NCBI RefSeq assembly: GCF_002741015.1
Contig: NZ_CP016616.1
Coordinates: 1,628,501 to 1,692,500, forward strand
DNA from: Microvirga ossetica
Lineage (GTDB): Bacteria; Pseudomonadota; Alphaproteobacteria; Rhizobiales; Beijerinckiaceae
DNA length: 64,000 nucleotides
Direction: 5' to 3'
Shown here: piece by piece, positions 1 through 7,519 of the stretch
Layout of the letters: each line of letters begins with the position of its first letter
Position numbering within the stretch: position 1 is the stretch's first letter
The notes under the pieces: model-generated
Database searches by the model: none
Seen by the model: only the letters and a program-made list of their open reading frames with translations
Told to the model about the DNA's origin: nothing
Position numbers and translations under genes: made by a program

Positions 1-7
1 GAACAAC

Positions 8-154
8 TTAGCTTTTCATGCCTTTCGCAAATGAGATATCGAGGTCGTGCGGCCAGACCCGGAAGGTCAGGCGCGATACGTCCCGCACCGGATCGAGCTT
101 TGGCCGGAAGAACGCGGTGAGGATCAGGTGACGGACGCGCAGCCACAGGTTCAT
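8..154 (-). pseudogene. Truncated N-terminus of an acyl-CoA thioesterase-like protein
   Basis: This 48-codon reading frame starts at an ATG that overlaps the DinB stop codon (ATGA). Its first 40 or so residues match the start of the hotdog-fold thioesterase family (4HBT-like), which typically begins with a basic amphipathic stretch followed by a VSRLxFRVWPxDLDI block; here the block reads SRLTFRVWPHDLDIS. In the family this is followed by the HMNNGRY active-site region, but here the frame runs into six unrelated residues and a stop. I read it as the leftover 5' end of a gene that was cut by deletion or rearrangement. A genuine short peptide is possible but less likely. Confidence 0.5.
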
Positions 155-660
155 GCGAGACCCATTCCCGTCTGGCGCTGGAACAGGATGAGATCGACCG
201 ACGGCGCTTCGAGGCCGAAGCCGGTGAGCAGGCAATGGATCTGGCCGCGATGATGGGTCTGATGGTTGAAGAAATGGACCAGAGCCGGCGCCAGGGGCTG
301 CTCGATCTCGGCCGGGTTCGTGATCGTCTTGTACCGGATGCGTCCCGCCAGATCGGCATCGGAAAGGCTGTCGATATAGCCGACGATCCGCTCGTCCTCC
401 CTCGCGCGCGCCGCACGAAGCCCGGCAAGATCCTCGAACAGGATCGCATCGAGCCGGTTCGGCGCTTCGCCCGTCCCGGAGAAGCGCTTCAGCCAGATGC
501 GATCGGTGACGAGAAGATGGTTCAGGGTGCCGTGCACCGACCTGAAGAACGCGCCGCGATCCGCGCGGTAATCCGCATCGGAGAGTTGCGCGGCCACATC
601 GTAGACGCGCTCGTTGCACCACGCATTGTAGCCCGCCATCATGGCGAAGTGCGGTTTCAT
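151..660 (-). CDS. DinB family putative metal-dependent protein
   Basis: This 169-residue protein belongs to the DinB/YfiT four-helix bundle family, which usually binds a divalent metal through three histidines. The signature is visible: an HGTLNHLL segment near residue 45 and the paired HQTHHRGQ motif near residue 135, which is the usual second metal-binding site. The length is normal for the family. An AAAGG sequence lies six bases before the ATG. Members act as thiol transferases, hydrolases or stress proteins, and the substrate cannot be read from sequence. It is followed by a thioesterase remnant with a 4-base overlap, so the two were once co-transcribed. Confidence 0.87.
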   Translation of the reverse strand: MKPHFAMMAGYNAWCNERVYDVAAQLSDADYRADRGAFFRSVHGTLNHLLVTDRIWLKRFSGTGEAPNRLDAILFEDLAGLRAARAREDERIVGYIDSLSDADLAGRIRYKTITNPAEIEQPLAPALVHFFNHQTHHRGQIHCLLTGFGLEAPSVDLILFQRQTGMGLA

Positions 661-671
661 GGGAAGCCTTT

Positions 672-831
672 CTCCCCTCCCCCTTGCGGGGAGGGGTAAG
701 GGGTGGGGGTGGTTCGACTGGGTAGGCGAACAACCAATTTAGGGATTGTACTGCCCTCGCATCTCCACAATGCAATGAAGAGCTCTGACTTTACGACCCC
801 CACCCTCAATCCCTCCCCGCAAGGGAGGGAA
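672..831. repeat. Paired CT-rich palindromic element (family A), intergenic copy
   Basis: Two facing half-elements each contain a palindrome of the form CCCCTCCCC-TTGC-GGGGAGGGG followed or preceded by a GGGTGGGGGT tract; they sit at 672-712 and 796-831 in opposite orientation with about 80 bases between. The same paired arrangement occurs inside the helicase gene (15757-15866) and the ligase gene (20093-20260). Here the element fills the gap between dinB and the FadJ gene. It resembles REP/BIME-type or Rickettsia-type palindromic elements. No transposase is linked. Confidence 0.75.
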
Positions 832-837
832 GTTCAT

Positions 838-3045
838 TCACGCTGCCTTCTTCGCTCCGGCCCGTCCATAGAACGTCCCGCCGCTCGAGGCCATGTCGAG
901 GAGGATCTTCGGCGGGGCGAAGCGGTCGCCGTGCTTGGCCCGAAGGCTCTGGCACAGGTCCACGAAGGTCTTCGCGCCCATGAAGTCGATGTAGGACAGC
1001 GCGCCGCCGGTATAGGGCGCGAAGCCGAAGCCGAGGATGGAGCCCACATCCGCCTCGCGCGGGTCGGTGATCACCCCCTCCTCGACGGTGCGCGCGGCTT
1101 CCAAGGCCTGCGTCACGAGCAGGCGCTGCTTCAGCTCCTGCATGTCGACGCGCTCGGGCTCTACTTGCTTCGTCTGAAGATCCTTCAGGCCCGGCCAGAG
1201 GCGCTTCTGCCCGCCTTCCGGATAATCGTAGAAGCCCTTGCGGTTCTTGCGGCCGAGCCGTCCCTCTTTCTCCACGAGCGTGGTGAGCAATTGCTCCTGC
1301 TCCGGTACGATTGAACCCTCGCCCAATTGCGCCTTCGTGGCGCGCAGGATCTTGAGTCCGAGATCGACACCGACCTCGTCGTTGAGCGAGAGCGGACCGA
1401 CGGGCATGCCCGCCTGCTTGCCCGCCTGCTCGATCATCGCTGCCGGCAGGCCCTCGGCGAACATGAGATGGCCTTCGAGGATATAGGCGAGCACGCAGCG
1501 ATTGGCGAAGAAGCCGCGCGAGTCGTTGACGACGATCGGCGTCTTCTTGATGAGGCGCACATAGTCGAGCGCAGTGGCAAGCGCCTTGTCGCCTGTCTCC
1601 TTGCCCATAATGATCTCGACCAGCATCATCTTCTCGACCGGCGAGAAGAAATGAATGCCGATGAACTGGTCGGGCTTCTTCGACTGTTGGGCTAACCCTG
1701 AGATCGGCAGGGTCGAGGTGTTGGAGGCGAAGATGCAATCCGGGCGGATCGCGGCCTCCACCTTCTGGATCACCTCGGCCTTCACCTTCGGATCCTCGAA
1801 CACGGCCTCGATGACGAGGTCGCAATCCTTGAGATCGCCGTAATCGGCCGAGGGCGTGATGCGCGCGAGCAAAGCATCGCGGTCCGCCGTCTTGGCGCGC
1901 CCCTTCATGATCTGATCGGACATGAGCTTGTGCGAGTGGGCCTTGCCCTTTTCGGCCGCTTCCATGTCGCGGTCGATGAGCACCACCTCGACGCCCGCAT
2001 TGGCGGTCACATAGGCGACGCTCGCGCCCATGAAGCCCGCGCCGACGATTCCGACCTTCTTCAGGTTCGTCGGCGGCACGTCCTTGGGACGGCGCGCGCC
2101 CTTGTTCAAATCCTGCATGGAGATGAAGAGCGTGCGGATCATCGCCGCCGCTTCCTTCGAGCGCAGGATCTTGGCGAACCAGCGCGACTCAACCTTGAGC
2201 GCCAGATCCATCGGCAGCTGCAGGCCCTGATAGACCGATTCCAGAATGGCGCGGATCGCCGGGTAGTTGTCCTGCGTCTCGCGGCGGTAGATCGCGTTGG
2301 CCGGCGGCCAGATCTGCATGCCGGCCGCGGAATAGACCTTGTTGGACGGCAGCTTGTAGCCCTTCTGGTCCCAGGGCGCGACGGCCGAGCCGCCGCCCTT
2401 GATCCAGTTCTTCGCCGCTTGCACAATCCCTTCCCGCGGCGCGACCGCATGAGCGAGGCCCATGTTGCGCGCCATCAAGGAACGGATCTGCTCGCCCTTG
2501 AACAGCATCTGCAGCGCATCACCCGTCTGCATGAGACGCGCCACGCGCTGCGTGCCGCCGGCGCCGGGGAAAAGCCCGACCTTCACCTCGGGCAGGCCGA
2601 CGCGGGTGGAATCCTCATCCGACAGCACGCGGAAATGGCAGGCGAGCGCCAGCTCGAAGGCGCCGCCGAGGCAGACGCCGTGCACGGCCGCCGCGAACGG
2701 CTTGCCGCAGGTCTCGAGACGGCGATAGAGCAGCGAGAGCTTGCGCGTTTCGTCGAAGACGAACTGCATGGCAGCCTCTTCGCCCTTCTCCTTCGCGAGC
2801 CGCGCATGTTCCGCGCCGAGGCCCTGGAGCATGGTCAGATCCGCGCCGCCGGAGAATGCCTCCTTGCCGGAGGTGATGACGCAGCCCTTGATGGCCTCGT
2901 CGCCGGCGACCGTCTCGACGATCTGCGCCAGCTCACCCATCACCTCGGGCGTGATCACGTTCATGGAGCGGCCGGGCATGTCCCATGTGGCGACGGCAAT
3001 GCCGTCGCCATCGATCTCGAAGCGGAAATTGGTGAAGTTCGTCAT
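838..3045 (-). CDS. fadJ: Bifunctional enoyl-CoA hydratase / 3-hydroxyacyl-CoA dehydrogenase (FadJ/FadB type)
   Basis: This 735-residue enzyme catalyses the hydration and NAD-dependent oxidation steps of fatty acid beta-oxidation in the cytoplasm. The N-terminal crotonase domain (about 1-190) shows the oxyanion-hole segments SGKEAFSGGADL and GVCLGGAFELALA and the catalytic glutamates E131 and E153. The dehydrogenase Rossmann fold starts at VGIVGAGFMG (331-340); the catalytic histidine is H465 in GIHFFSPVEKM, and the DSRGFFANR substrate-domain motif follows. The length matches FadB/FadJ (715-730). A GGGAGG site lies about five bases before the ATG. It follows the thiolase gene on the same strand after a repeat element, giving a classical alpha/beta beta-oxidation pair. 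Whether FadB or FadJ is the better name cannot be settled by eye. Confidence 0.95.
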   Translation of the reverse strand: MTNFTNFRFEIDGDGIAVATWDMPGRSMNVITPEVMGELAQIVETVAGDEAIKGCVITSGKEAFSGGADLTMLQGLGAEHARLAKEKGEEAAMQFVFDETRKLSLLYRRLETCGKPFAAAVHGVCLGGAFELALACHFRVLSDEDSTRVGLPEVKVGLFPGAGGTQRVARLMQTGDALQMLFKGEQIRSLMARNMGLAHAVAPREGIVQAAKNWIKGGGSAVAPWDQKGYKLPSNKVYSAAGMQIWPPANAIYRRETQDNYPAIRAILESVYQGLQLPMDLALKVESRWFAKILRSKEAAAMIRTLFISMQDLNKGARRPKDVPPTNLKKVGIVGAGFMGASVAYVTANAGVEVVLIDRDMEAAEKGKAHSHKLMSDQIMKGRAKTADRDALLARITPSADYGDLKDCDLVIEAVFEDPKVKAEVIQKVEAAIRPDCIFASNTSTLPISGLAQQSKKPDQFIGIHFFSPVEKMMLVEIIMGKETGDKALATALDYVRLIKKTPIVVNDSRGFFANRCVLAYILEGHLMFAEGLPAAMIEQAGKQAGMPVGPLSLNDEVGVDLGLKILRATKAQLGEGSIVPEQEQLLTTLVEKEGRLGRKNRKGFYDYPEGGQKRLWPGLKDLQTKQVEPERVDMQELKQRLLVTQALEAARTVEEGVITDPREADVGSILGFGFAPYTGGALSYIDFMGAKTFVDLCQSLRAKHGDRFAPPKILLDMASSGGTFYGRAGAKKAA

Positions 3046-3067
3046 CCTGTCCTCCCGGGAGGGGTCC

Positions 3068-3164
3068 CGTCATCCCGGCCGCAGCGAAGCGAAGAGCCGG
3101 GATCGTCGTCCGAATTTCTGGTCTTACGATCCCGGATTCCGCTTCGCGGCCCCGGGATGACAGT
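3068..3164. repeat. Family C palindromic repeat (GTCATCCCGG type)
   Basis: The element starts with GTCATCCCGGCCGCAGCGAA and ends with a near-inverted copy, CGCGGCCCCGGGATGAC, separated by an internal pair of CCGGGATC/GATCCCGG arms. It occupies the gap between the thiolase and FadJ genes, so it may form a strong hairpin inside the operon mRNA and modulate expression of the downstream gene. A related sequence is at 16573-16671. Confidence 0.6.
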
Positions 3165-3169
3165 GAAAA

Positions 3170-4378
3170 TTAAACCCGCTCGATGATCGCGGCCGTGCCC
3201 ATACCGGCGGCGACGCAGAGCGTGATCAGGGCCGTCTGCTTGTTGGTGCGTTCGAGCTCGTCGAGCACCGTGCCGAGGATCATGGCGCCGGTGGCGCCGA
3301 GCGGATGGCCCATGGCGATGGCGCCGCCATTCACGTTGACCTTCGCCGGATCGAGATCCATCGCCTGCATGTAGCGCAGCACCACGGACGAGAACGCCTC
3401 GTTGATCTCGAAGAGATCGATGTCGTCCTTCGTCATGCCGGCCTTGCGCAGCGCCAACTCCGACACGTCGATGGGGCCGGTGAGCATGAGCGCGAGATCG
3501 GAGCCGATGGAGGCGAAGCCCTTGAGCCGTGCGCGCGGCTTCATGCCCGCCTTCGTGCCGCCCTCCTTGTTGCCGACGAGAACGGCGGCGGCGCCATCGA
3601 CGATGCCCGACGAGTTGCCCGCATGGTGGACGTGGTTGACGAATTCCACATCGGGATGCGCGGCTGTCGCCACCGCATCGAAACCGCCCATCTCGCCCAT
3701 CTGCACGAAGGCGGCCTTGAGCTGGCCGAGAGACTGCATGTCGGTCTGCGGCCGCATATGCTCGTCTTTGGCAAGGATGGTCAGGCCGTTCACGTCCCTC
3801 ACCGGCACGACGGACTTGGCAAAGCGCCCCTCGTCCCAGGCTTTCGCGGCGCGCTTCTGCGATTCGACGGCATAGGCATCCACGTCGTCGCGCGAAAAAC
3901 CGTATTTCGTCGCGATCAGATCGGCCGAGATGCCCTGCGGCAGGAAGTAGGTGGGAATGGCGAGGCCCGGATCGACGGGCCATGCACCGCCTGAGGCGCC
4001 CATGCCGATGCGGCTCATGGATTCGACGCCGCCGCCGATGGCGATGTCCTTCATGCCCGACATCACCTGCGCGGCGGCAAGGTTCACCGCGTCGAGGCCG
4101 GAGGCGCAGAAGCGGTTGATCTGCACGCCCGGCACCTCCTTGCCGAAGCCGGCCTTCAGCGCCGCAGCGCGCGCGATGTCGCCGCCCGCCTCGCCGACCG
4201 GATCGACGCAGCCGAGCACCACGTCCTCGACCAGGATCGGATCGAGATCGTTGCGGCTGCGGATCGCATCGAGCGCCGTCACGGCGAGATCGACCGCGGG
4301 CACCTCGTGCAGCGAACCGTCCGGCTTGCCGCGTCCGCGCGGCGTGCGGACGGCGTCATAGATAAAGGCTTCAGCCAT
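3170..4378 (-). CDS. fadA: Acetyl-CoA C-acyltransferase (thiolase)
   Basis: This 402-residue thiolase performs the last step of beta-oxidation, releasing acetyl-CoA from 3-ketoacyl-CoA. The nucleophilic cysteine is C91 in the [14 protein letters not shown] motif; the [15 protein letters not shown] block supplies H358, and the C-terminal CVAAGMGTA block supplies the acid/base cysteine C388. Length and motif spacing are those of a complete, active thiolase. An AAGGA site lies six bases upstream of the ATG. It sits between a small conserved protein and the FadJ gene, so all act on the same substrates. Biosynthetic acetoacetyl-CoA thiolase is an alternative, but the context favours degradation. 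Confidence 0.95.
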   Translation of the reverse strand: MAEAFIYDAVRTPRGRGKPDGSLHEVPAVDLAVTALDAIRSRNDLDPILVEDVVLGCVDPVGEAGGDIARAAALKAGFGKEVPGVQINRFCASGLDAVNLAAAQVMSGMKDIAIGGGVESMSRIGMGASGGAWPVDPGLAIPTYFLPQGISADLIATKYGFSRDDVDAYAVESQKRAAKAWDEGRFAKSVVPVRDVNGLTILAKDEHMRPQTDMQSLGQLKAAFVQMGEMGGFDAVATAAHPDVEFVNHVHHAGNSSGIVDGAAAVLVGNKEGGTKAGMKPRARLKGFASIGSDLALMLTGPIDVSELALRKAGMTKDDIDLFEINEAFSSVVLRYMQAMDLDPAKVNVNGGAIAMGHPLGATGAMILGTVLDELERTNKQTALITLCVAAGMGTAAIIERV

Positions 4379-4390
4379 GGCAAATTCCTT

Positions 4391-4660
4391 CTAGCTGCGT
4401 TTCTTCATGCCTGAGCCCATTCCCTTTCCGGAGGGCTCGCCAGGCACCGGGGCCGGAGCCCCATATTCGGCGATGAACGTCCTGAAGACCGTATCGAGTT
4501 TCTCGCGATCGGCATATTCGTCGAGATGTTCGAGCAAGACGGTCAGCAGGTAGTTGTTCGACAACCAGTAGGTCTGGTGGAGAGCGCGAAGCCTTCCATA
4601 GGCTTCCTCAGTCGTCGCGACATTGAAGCGCTTTGGCAATGGAAGGCGCTTGGACGTCAT
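4391..4660 (-). CDS. Conserved hypothetical protein of the beta-oxidation operon (89 aa)
   Basis: This small basic protein starts at an ATG preceded by AAAGGGGAG, lies 20 bases after the acyl-CoA dehydrogenase gene and 12 bases before the thiolase gene, and so is almost certainly co-transcribed with both. It has no signal peptide or membrane segment. The centre (residues 15-65) looks alpha-helical, with an aromatic-rich patch (HQTYWLSNNYLL), and the tail is glycine- and lysine-rich and ends KKRS. I do not recognise a domain. Its conserved-looking operon position suggests a role with the beta-oxidation enzymes, but that is inference. Confidence 0.75.
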   Translation of the reverse strand: MTSKRLPLPKRFNVATTEEAYGRLRALHQTYWLSNNYLLTVLLEHLDEYADREKLDTVFRTFIAEYGAPAPVPGEPSGKGMGSGMKKRS

Positions 4661-4680
4661 CGGGCTCCCCTTTGCGATTG

Positions 4681-6474
4681 TCAGAACATCTCCGCCGGCA
4701 GCGCCATGGTCGTGTCGGCGCCCGCGGTGATGCGGGCCAGCCGCGTGCCGGTCTCGGGCATCAGGCGTTCCATGAAGAAGCGGGCCGTCAGCAGCTTGGC
4801 GTCCATCTTGTCCGCGCTGCCGTTGCCTTCGGCCTTCTTGCGTTGAGCGGCCTTTGCCATCTTCGCCCACATGTAGCCCATGACGACGAGGCCGAAGAGA
4901 TGCATGTAGTCGGTGGCGCCGGCGCCGGCGTTGTCGGGCTTCACCATGGCGTTCTGCATGAACCACATGGTCGCCTGCTGCAGATGGCCGAGGCCCTGCT
5001 GCAGCGGCGCGATGTAGGCCCTCAGGTTCTCGTCGCCTGCGTTTTCCTGGCAGAAGGCGCCGACCTCGTTGAAGAAGGTCATGACGGCGCGCCCGCCATC
5101 CTTGCCGAGCTTGCGGCCGACGAGGTCCATGGCCTGGATGCCGTTGGCGCCCTCATAGATCTGCGTGATGCGGGCATCGCGCACGAACTGCGACATGCCC
5201 GATTCCTCGACATAGCCGTGGCCGCCGAACATCTGCTGCGCCTTCACGGCGTTGTCGAAGCCGAGATCGGTGAGCACGCCTTTCGCCACCGGCGTCATCA
5301 GGCCCATGTAATCCTCGGCGACCTGGCGCTGCGCCTCGTCGGAGGAGCGGTGCGCGATGTCGCTGTTGAGCCCCGTCCACACGATGAGCGCGCGGCCCGC
5401 CTCGTTGACCGCCTTGATGGAGAGAAGCGTGCGGCGCACATCCGGATGCACGATGATCGGATCGGCCGGCTTGTCGGGGAACTTCGCGCCGGTGAGCGAC
5501 CTGCCCTGCAGGCGGTCCTTCGCGTAGGCCACCGCATTCTGATAAGCGACCTCGGATTGGGCGAGCCCCTGCACGCCGACTGCGAGGCGCGCCTCGTTCA
5601 TCATCACGAACATGGCGTTGAGGCCGCGGTTTTCCTCGCCCACGAGCCAGCCCTTCGCACCATCGTAGTTCATGACGCAGGTGGCGTTGCCGTGAATGCC
5701 CATCTTGTGCTCGAGGGAGCCGCAGGCGACGCCGTTGCGATCGCCGAGCGAACCGTCTCCGTTGACGAGGAGCTTCGGCACCACGAAGAGCGAGATGCCC
5801 TTGGTGCCTTGAGGCGCACCCTCGATGCGGGCGAGCACCAGATGGACGATGTTCTCCGCCATGTCGTGCTCGCCGGCGGAGATGAAGATCTTGGTGCCGG
5901 AGATAGAATAGGAGCCGTCGCCGTTCGGCACCGCCTTGGTCTTGAGAAGACCCAGATCCGTGCCGCAATGGGGCTCGGTGAGGTTCATGGTGCCGGTCCA
6001 TGCGCCCTCGATCATCTTCGGCAGATAGGTCTTCTTCTGCTCCTCGGTGCCATGCACGATGAGCGCAGCGATGGCGCCCTGCGTCAGGCCCGGATACATG
6101 CCGAGCGCCAGGTTCGCCGAGGAGACAAATTCCTGCATGATCGTGTTGAGAACCGAAGGCAGGCCCTGCCCGCCGAACTCCTCGGGCGCGGCTAGCCCCA
6201 TCCAGCCGCCGGCGGAGTAAGCCTCGTAGGCCGCCTTGAAGCCCTTCGGTGTCGTCACCGATCCGTCCGGGCTGCGGGTGCAGCCCTCCTGGTCGCCTGA
6301 GAGGTTCAGGGGCGCGAACACCTCCTCGCACAGCTTGGCGCCTTCTTCGAGGATAGCCTCCACCGTGTCGGGTGTCGCATCGGCGAAGCCGGGGAGGTTG
6401 TTGTGACGCTCAATCGGAAACACGTCGTTCAACAGGAACATGACGTCTTCGACGGGGGCCTTGTAGACCGGCAT
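4681..6474 (-). CDS. Acyl-CoA dehydrogenase with C-terminal extension
   Basis: This 597-residue FAD enzyme introduces the 2,3-double bond into acyl-CoA. The FAD/substrate region has MNLTEPHCGTDLG (164-175) and GTKIFISAGEHD (193-204); the C-terminal helical domain has QMFGGHGYVEES (414-425), and the catalytic glutamate is probably E441 in QIYEGANGIQ. A further 130-residue C-terminal domain (from about 465) marks it as the long FadE5/DmdC-like subclass rather than a 380-residue short-chain enzyme. I chose the ATG preceded by GGGAGAGG; a 14-residue upstream extension is open but lacks a ribosome site. It is the first gene of the beta-oxidation operon, downstream of a palindromic operator candidate and a MerR regulator gene. 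Confidence 0.95.
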   Translation of the reverse strand: MPVYKAPVEDVMFLLNDVFPIERHNNLPGFADATPDTVEAILEEGAKLCEEVFAPLNLSGDQEGCTRSPDGSVTTPKGFKAAYEAYSAGGWMGLAAPEEFGGQGLPSVLNTIMQEFVSSANLALGMYPGLTQGAIAALIVHGTEEQKKTYLPKMIEGAWTGTMNLTEPHCGTDLGLLKTKAVPNGDGSYSISGTKIFISAGEHDMAENIVHLVLARIEGAPQGTKGISLFVVPKLLVNGDGSLGDRNGVACGSLEHKMGIHGNATCVMNYDGAKGWLVGEENRGLNAMFVMMNEARLAVGVQGLAQSEVAYQNAVAYAKDRLQGRSLTGAKFPDKPADPIIVHPDVRRTLLSIKAVNEAGRALIVWTGLNSDIAHRSSDEAQRQVAEDYMGLMTPVAKGVLTDLGFDNAVKAQQMFGGHGYVEESGMSQFVRDARITQIYEGANGIQAMDLVGRKLGKDGGRAVMTFFNEVGAFCQENAGDENLRAYIAPLQQGLGHLQQATMWFMQNAMVKPDNAGAGATDYMHLFGLVVMGYMWAKMAKAAQRKKAEGNGSADKMDAKLLTARFFMERLMPETGTRLARITAGADTTMALPAEMF

Positions 6475-6509
6475 TCGGACCTCTCCCAAATCGGCGCCGA
6501 CGCCGTATC

Positions 6510-6574
6510 TTCCCAAACGGGAGCGCGCCGGCCAAGCAGATAGTTCACATATAAACTATCTTGCCGTTTTGGAA
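6510..6574. promoter_or_regulatory. Nested inverted repeats, candidate operator of the beta-oxidation operon
   Basis: The inner dyad is perfect: AGATAGTT at 6538-6545 and AACTATCT at 6554-6561, with an 8-base AT-rich spacer. It is flanked by an imperfect outer pair, TTCCCAAACGG at 6510-6520 and CCGTTTTGGAA at 6564-6574. The AT-rich centre lies 36-65 bases upstream of the acyl-CoA dehydrogenase ATG, in the only sizeable gap between the MerR gene and the operon. MerR-family regulators of acyl-CoA degradation bind such dyads, so this is a reasonable operator, though a TetR-type protein could also bind it. Confidence 0.5.
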
Positions 6575-6749
6575 AGAGGTAGGGCGACAAATCTTCGACG
6601 ACAGACAAAGGGTCTATATTCGTCCGTTCCCCTACCCGACGGTCTGTGCGCCCTGCGATCCGACGACACAACGCAGAACGCCCAAACCGGACCCAATACT
6701 CACGGGCCCGATTTGGGCGTTCAAGGGAAAACGAGGAAGACGCGCTGTC

Positions 6750-7160
6750 TTAGGCGGCGGCGGCGAGGCCAGCGCGGCGGGTCTGGAGTTCGGCGAGGGC
6801 CGCCTCGATCTCTTTCTTGTGCTGCTCCAGATGCTGGATCTGGTCCTCGATCTGGTCCAGGGAGAGCTTGAGGTTCATGCCGGGCCCGCCGCCTGAGCGC
6901 TCCTCGGCCACCATGGCGCGGATCTCGGTGAGGGTGAAGCCGAGCTGCTTGCCCTTCAGGATCACGGAGAGGCGCTCGCGATCGCGAGGATCGTAGATGC
7001 GGGCGGTTCCGTCCCGTCGGGGGGACAGGAGGCCGCGATCCTCGTAGAACCGCAGCGTGCGGAGGGTGACCCCGAACTCACGGGCAAGGTCGCCGATCGT
7101 GTAGAGTTTCGTGCCGTCTGCGGCGCCTTCGGCCGCCGTGCCGTTTGCGTAATGATCCAT
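6750..7160 (-). CDS. MerR family transcriptional regulator, LiuR-like
   Basis: The N-terminal winged helix-turn-helix is clear: KLYTIGDLAREFGVTLRTLR, then FYEDRGLLSPRRDG and RIYDPRDRERL. A C-terminal coiled-coil dimerisation helix (DQIEDQIQHLEQHKKEIEAAL) follows. There is no conserved cysteine set for metal sensing, so a small-molecule effector such as an acyl-CoA is more likely. The gene lies directly upstream of, and on the same strand as, the beta-oxidation genes, as LiuR-type regulators often do. The ATG chosen gives 136 residues; an in-frame ATG at 7175 would add five residues and cannot be excluded. Confidence 0.87.
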   Translation of the reverse strand: MDHYANGTAAEGAADGTKLYTIGDLAREFGVTLRTLRFYEDRGLLSPRRDGTARIYDPRDRERLSVILKGKQLGFTLTEIRAMVAEERSGGGPGMNLKLSLDQIEDQIQHLEQHKKEIEAALAELQTRRAGLAAAA

Positions 7161-7519
7161 GGAACGCCCCGTCATGTCTCGTTGTCGATGCTGTGCTTGG
7201 AGCACATCTCCTTTGGTAATGAAATGATAGAACATTTATTTCGGATTTTGCAAGAGTATTACGATCATCATTTTATCGGAGCCCGCAGAGACCTCCCCTT
7301 GCAGGATGCCTAAGGGGAAAGCGCAGCCCCGACGGGCCGCAAATGCCTTTCATCCCCCTCCGTTTAACGGGTTTTTTACTACGCCGGGCAAAAGGTGCGG
7401 CGTCGGACGAAGGGCCACCAGGCGAAGTGATTCGCCTCTCGGCCTTACGCCCGTCGGGCGAGCATCGGCACGGGGTCGGGGCCGTCTCAAGCGTTCGAGC
7501 GTATCCCCGCGAGCCTGTT
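7161..7519. other. Intergenic region between divergent merR and podJ-like genes
   Basis: The part next to the MerR gene (about 7215-7280) is AT-rich and is the likely minus-strand promoter. The remainder is GC-rich. A short CCGTTTAACGG dyad followed by GTTTTTT near 7365-7385 could be a weak hairpin, but I see no convincing RNA gene. The reading frame of the PodJ-like gene is open through 7343, so part of this stretch could be coding if an upstream start is used. Confidence 0.4.

Noticed and set aside
1930..3186. Long open frame on plus strand opposite the FadJ gene
   Set aside because: It mirrors the codon pattern of the real gene on the other strand, has no recognisable domain, and is rich in His/Arg/Ala as GC-rich shadow frames are.
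4633..6195. 520-codon plus-strand frame opposite the acyl-CoA dehydrogenase gene
   Set aside because: Same shadow pattern; the minus strand carries clear catalytic motifs over the whole length.
7343..7519. Upstream ATG for the PodJ-like gene adding 59 residues
   Set aside because: The added residues are low-complexity and unlike the family, whose start matches the RRPVLSRPDDFDLD segment; kept only as an alternative.
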